Of a DNA stretch of 64,000 nucleotides, positions 14,001-26,000 are shown in pieces; position 1 is the first letter of the stretch, and the number at the start of each line of letters is the position of its first letter. The DNA comes from Bettongia penicillata ogilbyi (taxonomy: Eukaryota > Chordata > Mammalia > Diprotodontia > Potoroidae). The notes beneath the pieces were generated by a model, which saw only the letters and a list, made by a program, of their open reading frames with translations, searched no databases and was not told the DNA's origin. The stretch spans positions 1,427,843-1,491,842 of the forward strand of contig JAJHZJ010000696.1 of assembly GCA_023548195.1 (NCBI GenBank), read 5' to 3'. Both the position numbers and the translations under genes were made by a program.

Positions 14001-17000
14001 TAGGGCAAAGACACAGAATAGTAGGAAAGGGAGACTTCAAGGATCCAGGCATCTGCTGGAGCATTCTCTCTTTGCCAAAAACAGAGCAGCTAATAACTTT
14101 ACATGCCTCAGTAACCATTTCATCCTTCGAAATATGAAGGTACCAACAAGAGGAAGTTCTACTATAGACATGATTTTCACTAACAAGGAGTAAGTGGACA
14201 GCCAGGTGGCAGAGTAGGTAGAGCTCTGGGTCTGGAGTCAGGAAGACCTAAATTCAAATGTGGCCTCTGACACTGTGTGACTCTGGGAAAATCACGTTTT
14301 AACCTCTGTTTGCCTCAGTTTTCCCATGTGTAAAATTAGGATAATAACCACACTACTTCCCAGGGTTCTTGTAAAGAACAAACAGGATCACTGTAGAGCA
14401 CTTAGTATGGTGCCTGACACAGAGGGCTATATAAATGTTGCTACGCTAGCTCTAACTGGCGCCAGGGTAGAAATGATGTGAACTCTGGGAAGATATCTGT
14501 GAACAAGAAGGAGAAGACATGGCTATCATCTGACTCGAACCCTACATTTTGGGAAATGTATTTCAAAGGAAGCAGAGCAAAGATAAGTGAAGTCCCATGG
14601 GACTATACTGCCTCAAGGAAATCTGTCTAGGAGGAATGGGAGAAATGCTCGATTAGAAAATTCTAAGGACAAAAAGAGGAGAAAAATGGAACATGTCTAA
14701 AGAGGGAGATGTAGACACAGGAATGTTTATCAAGCCATTTGGATGTTTAAAAGAAATGTGCTGAAGATGACAGCCAGGCCAGGAGATAGAGGACAAACAT
14801 GGGCACACAGCATGGGCCGGTAAAAGTACCATCAGGCACTCTTAGGCTGGAGATGAGCCAAGGCTGGGGAGAGGCAAGGGGGACAACACTGACAACAACA
14901 TTTTCAGCTGCAAAGCTTTTCTCCCAGAGACAGAAGAGGGGCACGCAGACGGTGCTTCATAATGAACACGACATGCCAGAGTGAACTCTTTTCCATTCTG
15001 ACAGGATTACCTAACTAGTAAATGAGGAATACCAGGGAAATAATTTACTTAGAATTCTAAGAAAGCTTTTGATAAAATAACGTATGATATTCTTGTGGAA
15101 AAAAGTAGATATGTATAATACATGATAATACAATTAGATAAACCCAGAACTAGCTGGATGGATCCTCCAAAAGAATTTGTTAATGGTTCAGGATCAGTGC
15201 TGCAGGAGTGCAATGGCTCAGGGACATGTGCTTGGCCCTGTAAATAACATTTTTACCAGTGACTTAGATAAAGACCTGGATATGCTCATCAATTTTACAG
15301 ATGATACAAAGCTCAAATAGCCAACTGACCCACTGAACCACTGAGTCAGGATTCAAAAAAGGATTGTGACAAGAGAGAGCATGGGACGGAATTTAGTAAG
15401 ACGAAATTTTAAGACAGATAAATGTAGTAAAGAGTTAAACTTGGGTACCAAAAAACCAACTACCCAAATGCAAAATAAAGAGACAAGAGACTGACAGCAG
15501 GTAATTCCTCAAAAGATCCAGGGGTTTTAATAGGCTGCAAAGTTAGGATAAGTCAGTAGTGTCAGATGGCAGCCAAAAAAGGACTGGGATTCTGGGCCAC
15601 ATTAATGGAACTAGCTTCAGGAATAAGGAGGTAAGAGTCCCTTTGTACTCAGCCACCATCAGACCTCATCCGGAGAACCATATTCAGTTCTGGACACCAC
15701 AGCTAAAGAGCAACATTAACAAGCCAGAAAGTGGTCAAAGGCATCAGGAATAGTACATCGCATGAAGACTGATGGAAGGAAGTAGATGTGTTTAACCTGG
15801 AGAAGAGAAGACTCAAGGGAGAAATGATAGGTGTCTTCTACCATTTAAATAACTCATAAGGGAACAGACTTGTTCAGTTTGGCTCAAGGCAGAACCAGGG
15901 AAATGGGGACGGACATGTTACACACAGGTAAGTTTCGGCTGGATGACGAGAAACATCTGTTAAGGATGAGAACTGCCCAAAAGTGGAACAGTTCAAACTC
16001 CGCGCTCAGGGTGTTCAAGCAAAGGCCGCACAATCCATGTGTCAGGTAGGATACACGGAAGATTCCTTTCCTCTAAGGCTTGGATTAAACTGCCACTGAG
16101 ATCCTTTTCAACTCTCCCCTTCTATGACTGTGATGCATGTGCAAAAGAAGAGATATAAAGGAAGAGAGACTTAGTCTCGGATTTCATGGCTACAGGGAAT
16201 GCCCACTGTTCATGCAGGCTGCCACCTTCTCAGAAACGGGATCTTAGAAAGCTGCTTAGAGACCAAAGAACATGTGAAGTGGCCCATCCAGTCATTCTGG
16301 GCTGGATGGAGGACTTGAATTCACATCTCCCAGGCTCCAGAGAGTACTCTCCATATATACTCCCCACACACAGAAACTAAGAAAAACTGAAAGGAAAAAT
16401 ATCATTTTAAAAAACAATAAAATATTTAGGAGTGAGCATGCAATTAGAAAAGGAATTTTGTAGACATAAAAAAACTAGACATACATTGAGAGGTACTCCA
16501 TGTGCGTAAGTGGGTCATACAAATGTATGTTCAGATAATAATACAACCCAAATCTACATATTTAATGCCATATCAAAATTCTAATGGGTTACACTTTCTA
16601 GAGAAAATAATGAAGTTAATATGAAAGAACAAAACATCTATAACATCAAAAGAAATAATGAAAAAGATTAAGTTGGGAAAGGGTTCAGGCATTGTTGAAT
16701 CTAAAATTACAGCATAAAGCAACAATGATCAAAATTAGATGTTAATAGATAAAAGACAGAAAAGTCAAACAGTGAAAGAGAAATGTATTTCCAAATGTAT
16801 TTAATACGCAAATTGTATTTAATAATCTAGTATTCAACATATCCCAAATGTATTTAATAATCTAGTATTCAACATATCCCAAAATACAAACGGGAAAGGA
16901 ACTTATTAATCAACAAAACTGCTTGGAAAATATGGCAAATTTTGCTTTTAAAGACAAGAACGTTAAAGACTAAAATCTGTTTTTTTTAAATCCAGAATCT

Positions 17001-20000
17001 TAAATCAGAGAGCATAGATTCCTAAAAGATCAACAGTATAAATGTAAAAGTTATAGCATTAAAAAGGAGGATAACAGAAGACTGCATTTTTCAGAAATAT
17101 AAGTAAGGGAAAAACTCCTAACCATCTATCAGTTAGATAACATTATGAGACAAATTTGAATAGAGAAACAAAAAGCTTTTGTACAGCTAAAAGTAATATA
17201 TCTAGCATAAGAAAGAAACTAGAAATAAGGTGGGAGGGTGAAGGTCTTTGATTAAATATCTAATAAAAGACAGTCCTCCAAAAATAAAAAAGAAATTGAA
17301 AAACGTATGAGTCATTCTGTGACAAAAATCGCCAGAGTACGAAGCAACAGTTTTCCAACTGTTCTCAAAAGAAACTATCAGCAGTCACTTAAAAAGGTGC
17401 TTATAAGCCCCACCCAAAAGCAGGCTGGTTAAAAACCTGGCTCTAGCCAAAAACCAAAACAGACAAACAAAAAAAAACAACTCAGGAGTTAAGGCTAGAA
17501 AGGTGAACAAACGGAAAAGATGCCCATTGCCACAAGGAATCAGTGCAGGGACTTCTGGGTCAGGTGACCAGCATGATGGAGAATCAAATATTTTCTCCAT
17601 TCCTCATGACCTTTCAAACCTCCATAAAAAAGGAATTCCAAGCCAGAAATAGAGCAGTTTCAGCAGTCTCCACAGTCCAAGACACCAAACAATCCAAATA
17701 ACGTAAAAATTCAAGGTAGAACGGAGAAGCTAATGCCTCACCTCATCACTAAACACCCCCTCCTCCATTACCCTCCACATCTCCCATAGTGGAGTTTCAC
17801 AAACTCTCCCACAGCTCCTACACCAGACGCCACACCTTCCCCCCTTTCCCTCTCAGAGCTCTGAAGATCCAAACAACAGAAATAATGCTCAGGCGACAAG
17901 GGGTAGCAAAGAGTGGCAGCTTTCAGTAGAGCTGAACCAGAGAACTGAGGAACAGAGAGAAGTGGAGCAAGATACATGGGGTTGGGGTGGGGGAGGTCTT
18001 GTGGCATTCCATTAGGTCTGAGGGAAAGGGCCCATCAAAGGAGAGGGGGTAAGAACCTGAGTATAGGGGGAAATAAACAACAAAGACCGAAATTATCAAG
18101 AAAGTTCATTTAAAGACCCTTAAATGTCAGGAGATAAAACAACTACAGACATTAAAACCAGTAAGGAAAATGTCCTCCAGATCAAGCCAAAGAATCCAGG
18201 CATCTATGAACAATACTATAAGACATAGCAAAATGAATCAACACCTGATGATGCAGAGAACACTGTGAATTTTGAGAAGAACATGGAACCACAACACACT
18301 GTTCCGAAATTGGTAGAAAAAAGTGCAAAGGGCAAAATGTCTTAAACTATCAAAGCAAAGTGAAGGAGAAGAGAGGATGGGGGTTCTAATGGATTACTTG
18401 GCAGGGGGAGGGGGGGGGGAAACAAAGAACTAGATAAAAATTAACAAGAAAAAGGAACTAACAAAATCCAAATTCCCAAAATAGGGAAAGTAATAACAAA
18501 CGGAAGGGGAAGTTTAAGGATAAGGGGAAGAAAGCAAGTAGGAACATGGTTGCTTTAAAATAGATTAAGCTAAAATAACTGAAGAGATTGAATGCTACAT
18601 GTTTTTAGCGGAAGAGGGAAAAATATTAGTTTGAAAAAAATTATAGACAAATGGAGATTAGAAATCACCTCATAAATCTAATAACTTTCAACGTGAATGG
18701 ATTAAAAATTCAATAAGAGTGATGGATTGGATAAGGGAAAAAAATCTCACAATCCGTTGCTTATAAGAAGCACACTTTAAAAATAAAAACATTAACCAAA
18801 TAAAAATGAGGGACTGGGAAAAAATTTACTATACATCAAGTCAATCCAATATAATGAAAATTATAATCATGCTATCAGACAAAATAAAAACAAACATTCA
18901 AAACAGAAAATGGCAAACAAGGAAACTGTCCTCAAAGGAACCATAGACAATAAATCAGTTCACTATTACATGCAAAATTATATGCTCCAAACACTTTAGG
19001 ATCTAAAATCATAAAAGAACCATTAACTGAGCTACAAGAAGACACTCAAAGTAACACAAAAGTGGCAGGCAATGTCAGTGTCCCTCTCTCACTTCTGGAT
19101 AAGTGTAACAGAAATTAATAAACAGAGAGGAAAAAACAGAACTGAACAAATTGTTGAAATAACTAGAGCTAAGATACATGGTTGCACCATCTAAAGAAGA
19201 CCACGCCATCAGAGAAATGATGGCATGACTTGCACTTGACTTTGTTTTGAGTGAGGGAGGGCTGTGCAGGTAACCAGCTTGGTTTCTCCTCCGCAGCCAT
19301 CTGAATCCAGTGACCAGATATTCATCAGGATGACTGGAGATGGCCCAGGATGCAATGGGAGACCTTGGACTCTTTAGGCCAAGATCTAGTCAGGAACTCA
19401 CTTAGGGTGAGGTAGCATCCCCCTTCAATGAGGCAAAGAAAAATGACAACAGCAACAGTTACAACTGATAATCATTCTTAAGCCTGGAGGGTCCAGAAAA
19501 CAGCCCTTAAGTGGAGCTTGGGCAGGGGCCTAGTGTTGTCCAGTCTAGGGGCTTTAGAGCACAGTAGGTTTAAGGTTTGGGGAAGGGAAAGGGGAGGGGA
19601 GGAGAGGGGAGGAGAGGGAAGGGGAGGGAAGGGACTGAAGAGAGTTTCTAAAGAGATTGCAAAGGAATATATGTATATGTAATTATACATTTATGCACAT
19701 ATACACTATCTAAGCACTACCTGGAACCACCCAAGTGTTAGCACAAAAATATTGCAAACAAAAGTAAAAAGGGAGAAATAGGTTATATATCAATATATAT
19801 GTCATATATATCAATATATTTCTACATATAAATTTCTACACATAAAAATATTTATATACAAACATATACATTTATATAATGAGTGGGTCAAAAAAAAAAT
19901 CAAAGAAACAATAAAATGACAAAGATTTAAACAACATACCAAAATTTCTAGGAAGTGGCTAAAGCAGAGTAAAAATCATATCCCTAAAAACAGTCTTCAT

Positions 20001-23000
20001 TGAAAAAGAAAAAGAGAAGATTGACAAATTCACATATTTAAAAAAAAATTAGAAACCCAACAAATAAGCAACCTAAAATAAGCAAGAGCAGCTATTAAAA
20101 ATTAGATGAGAAATAAACTGAAAAAACCTACAGAAAAGATAAATAAAACTAAAAGTTATTTTTAAGACATAAAATTGATAAGACTTTAGCCAATCTGATT
20201 ATGAGGACAGAAAAACAAATTAATGAAATATAAAAGAAACAAGGTGAAATCACAACAAAACCAGAATAAAAATGACCAGAACATATTCCGAATACATTAA
20301 ATGCTTACAAAAATGAGAACACAAAAAATAGAGATCAAAGATATATCAAAAATGTCAAAAATTCCAAACCAACAGAGAACCAGATAGAGATCTCAGAAAA
20401 GTAAACAGACATAGCTGTAAAGAAAGTACCCCCCCCCAAAAAAAAAACCCAACCTCCCAGTTCTGATGGATTTGCAGGAAAATTTTACCTAACTTTTAAG
20501 GAACAATTAATACTATACTACACAAACCTCCTCAAAGAATCAAAACTATCTACCTTGGGCCAAAAGCCTACACAATACACAACAAAGAAGAATTGGCAAG
20601 CTTTCTTTCTCTCTCACACACACACACAGACACGCACAACACTCACATACACACACTGGAAAAAAAGGGATATACTTTTCCCACATTTCTATTAGACACA
20701 GTATCAAAAATGTTAACAGCTGCATTGAGATACGAAACATGAGAAGTAACAACAGGTGAAATTATTATTTGAAGATGATAACAATGTATCCAGCAAATCC
20801 AACTATCTCACAATGAAAAAGCCAAGAAAAACGTTCAACAAAGCTGCAGCTACAAGAGTAACTGACAAGAACTGTTAACATTATTACCAACTGGTAGAGG
20901 TCTTTGACTTCTTTCTCCAGGCCAGGGCTTCCTCAGGTCTAAAATGAGATGCCTCGACCAGGAAGCTCTGAAGCCCTAGAACCCTGAACCTCACGTCAGA
21001 TAGGCCTGGAAGGGCAAGGCATCCAAGAACCTAGATGTCAGTCTGGAAATAGTGACTCACTCTAATCATCAATAAACACTAAACAAGCACTGGGATGGAT
21101 GCTGTGGGCATTACAAACCTCCCAGGCTTCAAGGCCCAGACATTCCACCTTCTAGAGCAGACTCCCAGATTTATTTGGCCCACTGCCTCTTTTACCAAAA
21201 AACAAAAAAAAATTACTCAGGGAATCCCTGGAAATCTACTTTCTTGAGCCCTTTAAGGTTTTTTTTTTTAATTTGCATCATTTCAAAAAAATATCACTTT
21301 TTAAATGGTGCATATTAAATTTAATAATTGTTAATTTGTGGGGTTTTCTGCCTTGACATTCTGATGATGCAGTATCATGCCATGATAAACAAGTGATTAC
21401 TGACGTGCGCACACTCTTGCTGAGGCACGCTGGACTTCCTGCCACACTCACCTGCCAACACTTGCTTGTTAAGACCTGTCAGCAGACTTGACCACTGATC
21501 AGTTATAACTTGCATTTTGTGTGTTTATTTGGAAAATAAGATAATCACTAGAACTGTTACACAACAGCTGAAACACTTAGCAACAATTTAAAAAAACCTT
21601 CTTCTCTTCTTTCCTTACGCTTCCACTGCCCCCGTATTTTTATTCAACATCTGGCCCAGTTGCACCCAAGGCAATTGTTGCCACCTCCTGGACTGTTCCA
21701 TTCCCACCAAGAGGCGGTATCACCCACTTTGGGAATCTGGAGGAAGTCATTTCCCCAACCTCTCTTAATTCTAGTGCCTTCCCTGTTAGTCATTCCCTAT
21801 TCATCCCGTATGTAGCTTTGTTTGTACACATTTGCTTGTTTTCTCCCCCATTATCAGGCTGTCAGCTCTTTGAGGGTAGGAACTCTTTTTTTGTCTCTCT
21901 TTTTTGCTTAGTGTCTAGAGAGCGGGGCCAGACAGACAAATAATTATAAAAATCTATGAGAAGTACAAACAATGCTCAAGTTCAAGGGTGCATGAAGAAA
22001 AAAGGACAAAGGGAGAGGTTCAGGAAACATTTCTTAGAAGGGGTAAGTCCTTACCCATCAAAGTCCTTGATACTATGAAGTCATTCAATATTAGGAATTC
22101 AAATGGTTTCTTCTATCAGTACAAGATTGAAAAAGATACCAGGCTATGTGCTTTGCCCACACCCAAAAGATGAACCATGGGCCATTCCATGAACTCTACC
22201 CCAAGAGAGCTCTTCTTCGGCTATGTAGCTCCAGCACTTAGCCCAGTTGCAGGCACAGATCAGGCACTTTTAAAAGGTTGAGAAGTGGTGCTTGAATCAG
22301 GTTTCAAGACTCCAATGGAAAGAAAGGGAGGCAGTAAGAATACAGAACACAAGCCAAGGAGGTGCGGCACAAGCTCTGGGAAGGGAGATGACCACTGTGG
22401 CTTAAAGACAAGCTGGTGAAGGTCTGTGAAAGAAAGCTGAACACACATTAAGATCCCTAACCATTAAGTCTGGAGTCCCAGGACAAGCTCTGAACTTCAC
22501 TCAGGCAGGGAAATGGAGGAACCAAACTAAGTCCATGTGGTGAACAGCAGTTATATATTACTGTAAAGCTTTGTTCATGTGATCAGGGAAATACCAGAAA
22601 GTATTCTGGTAAAACTTGTATTTAGTACCCTTCGATTTTGTCATACTTTGGCCTTTCACAAAGAAGGCTCATTGCTCAATCGTTGCTCAAGATTATGTAC
22701 TTTAATTAGCTCTTCATCATTCAAAGCTTATCTTTCAGTGTCCTTATACCTACTAAAGGGCCTTGGATCTGTTACACAACTTCATGTCTTTCTAATAAAT
22801 CAATTTAACTCAGTTGTTGCTGTCATTCAGGCCTAACTCTTCATGATCCCATGGACCATCACTGTCCATGAAGTTTTCCTGGAAAGATACTGGAGTGGTT
22901 TGCCATCTCTTTCTCTAGGGGATCCTTTTGCTGGCAAACAGGTTAAGTAACTTGCCTAAAGTGACAAAGCTAGGAAGAGTCCAAGACCCACTAAGCCACC

Positions 23001-26000
23001 AGCTACCTCCTGAATTCTATTTCCTCAGTCTCAATTTCACTCATGACATCAAGCCAACCAGGAAGTTGAGAGAGGGACCCAAGACCTCTCCAAAGAACTT
23101 CTTAGAGCACTCCAGTCAATTTTTCACTGAGGGGATTATCCATGATGGACTGCCTCAGAAGTGGGACTCCCCCTCAATCTCAATTCTTCCAAGCTAAGGT
23201 AAACCCCAACATTGTTGGGCAAGTCCCTTAAGGGAATAAGGGGACCTTGTAGAAGCACACTGAAAGGAATCCCTTGGAAAATTTTCTCTTATTTTGGAAC
23301 CAAAGGGAACTCCCAGTTCAACTGGGAATAACAAAAAAATATGAAATATGATCTAAAAACTGCAAGCGATTCAGCTAATTATTCTGGTCTTAACTCAGTA
23401 CTTTTTATTATTATATCTTAAGGAAACTGAGCTTGGCCACTGGACACTCCTCCTCCATCCCATTTTGCTGGGATGCCCTGTCTAAAGAGTCATATCCTCT
23501 GTTTCTTAAAGGGTCCTCTCCAACCTGTCCTGCTCTCCCTCTTTAATTTCTCTTCCCATACCTCCTTAGTCTCCTTCTATCATAGTAGGACATTTGATTT
23601 CTTTTGAACAAGATGGACTGGTTGTGGGTATCTTTCTTTTCCAAGAAAGATTTATACATGATATTACCCAGTTGAGAAATATGATACACTACCAACCTTT
23701 TAGGCCTACAGGTCTCCCCACATAGAGAAGAGACACTCCTAAATTTGAGTGTTATATCCCAACTTCAGGCCATATTTAAAGGTTATATATAACCCTATAT
23801 GAGGAAACATGGTTGACAATGGAAAACTTGCTCCCCCTGGGGAAAGAACTACCATCATTGAGGCTGCAAATAGATATGTCCCAGCTTACACCACTCTGGC
23901 CAGCCCAGGAGGTCTCCCCTGTTGGCTTTTATAAGACCAACAATGAAACCCTAACAACCCAACTGATTATACTAGGTTATTATGAGCTAAGGAATCCTTA
24001 ATTAGGGGAATATAGACATATGCTGTCTGCCCTGAAAACTGGAGTAAATTTAAAGAAACTTTTCAAAAGGAAAATGAAATTTCTAACCACTTTTATGATG
24101 AGTGGTATAAAAGTGCTAAGTAGTATGAAAAGTTAGACTCAATCCATGAGATGCCAGGTACAGGGGTGGGGGGGAACCTTTGACCTTGAGGCCATATGTA
24201 GCCTGGAGGCCACAGGTTCCCCATCCCCCTTAGGATCATTAATTCTGCCTTTGTTAATCCCAGTCAGAGAAAAAACAGTATTCTGCTTAGAGCTACCCTA
24301 CATGGCATGGAAAAGGCATAGGGGAGCTTAAAATACAAAAGAAGAAATAAATAAAAGGCAAAATATAAACCAAAAACACAGACTGTTGTCACTTTTGCTA
24401 AGGGGCATCAGGAAATTATGAGTATTTTTATTGTTAAAAAAAGGGCCATTTTGCCAAAGAATGCAGAAAGAAGTGAGACTTAAAGAATAAGGGAAACCCT
24501 TGGAGGGCCCAAGAGGGTGAGGAGGGGAGCGGGGGAAGGAACTATAAATCCTGACACCCTTCCCTAGCTATCCTAGTCTTTGCCTCTTCCCACATTGGTG
24601 CCCCACATGTCACTCCTGTTAAAGATGAAGACACAATGTATGATTGCTCATTAGATATTGGAGTTTCTAGATCAACTTTGACAAGAAAGCCATGCTCTAA
24701 CTGCTCCAGAGGGCATCTCAAGGGTGACCCCAAATTGGCTCCTTGTATGGCAACTGTTGGTCCTCTACTCATGCTCAGATCTCCTAAGAATCTGTTCGTC
24801 CAAGATCTTCTCTGTAAACCAAGAGTTACTAATGCCACAAGAGCAATCAGCTGCTGCCCCTGCTCTTTTGGCAGAAAGAGACCTTGTCTTTGTGGGTCCT
24901 TCTAGTAGTTTGGACAGGTAGGTGGCTCAGTGAGCAAAGCACTAGGTCAAGAACCAGAAAGACCTAGTTCAAATTCAGCCTCAGACACATCCTAGCTGTG
25001 TGACCCTGGGCAGATCACAACCACTAATTGTCTCATGGATCACTGCCTTCTCATGACAAAAAGGTGATCCACTGGAAAAGGAAATGGCAATCCACTCCTA
25101 TATCTTTGCCAAGAAAAGCCAATGGACAGATGATCCATGTGACCATGAAGAGTCAAACACAATGAACAATTCATAGTTCAAAGTTCCCATGAAGTTGAGG
25201 CTCTTTTGTTGTGATGCAACACTGAGGCTTTTTTTGATCAAAGACTCCCCCAAACACAACGTCACTTAGAAAGTTTCCGGAAAGCATCACGCTTAAGCAT
25301 CGTTCCATTATTGATCCTACAATGCTGCTTCCCAATCCACCTGCCTCTGGAGAGCCTTTACATGATTGTTCTGTCATGGACATGACCAAATAACCCCATG
25401 ATGACCTTGCCCATACTCCCCTTAAGAACTCAGACCCCATCTTCTAAAATGATAAATCTTCCTTTGTTGGAAATAGTGCTCACAGACCATGGCACCATCT
25501 GGGCAGCCTCATCCAATCTCATCGTTCAAGCTGCAGAGCCGAATGCTCTCATCCAAGCATGCTGGCTCCCCACTGGTCAAAGTACGGCCATCTACACAGA
25601 CTCCCGTCATGCATTCTGGGTCTGCAGGTCCTCAGAATACTGTGGTTACGTCAAGGGTCTCTCACCTCCCCTGGCAAGGTTATCACACTGTGCGGACCTC
25701 ATTAGATCTTCTTGCTCTTCAGCTACCCAAAGTTCTGACCATCATCCATTGTTCCACTCACAGTGGCACCACTGACCCTATTTCACAGTGTAATAGTAAG
25801 TTCATGCTGCAGCAAAGCTAGCTGCGTTAGAAAGACATGTTCCACCTCTCATTTCTATTATTGATGATGATCACCCCTTTGCCTACAACAACTGAGGCTG
25901 AGAAATGGAAATCATCATTTGAGACAAAACAGGTCCCTAGGTATGGGTAACTGTGGGAGGTAAGCCACTCCTCACCTCACATTTCCATTACCAAGTACAC

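Larger units (their letters stand above)
18130..20880 (+). mobile_element. L1 fragment, endonuclease to reverse transcriptase of ORF2
   Basis: Plus-strand L1 ORF2. 'ttgcttataagaagcacact' near 18760 and 'aatcatgctatcagacaaaa' near 18865 belong to the endonuclease domain. 'gatggatttgcaggaaaatt' near 20466 belongs to the entry of the reverse transcriptase. It is interrupted at about 19,190-19,660 by another repeat and a GGGGA-rich tract. All frames are broken. Confidence 0.75.
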
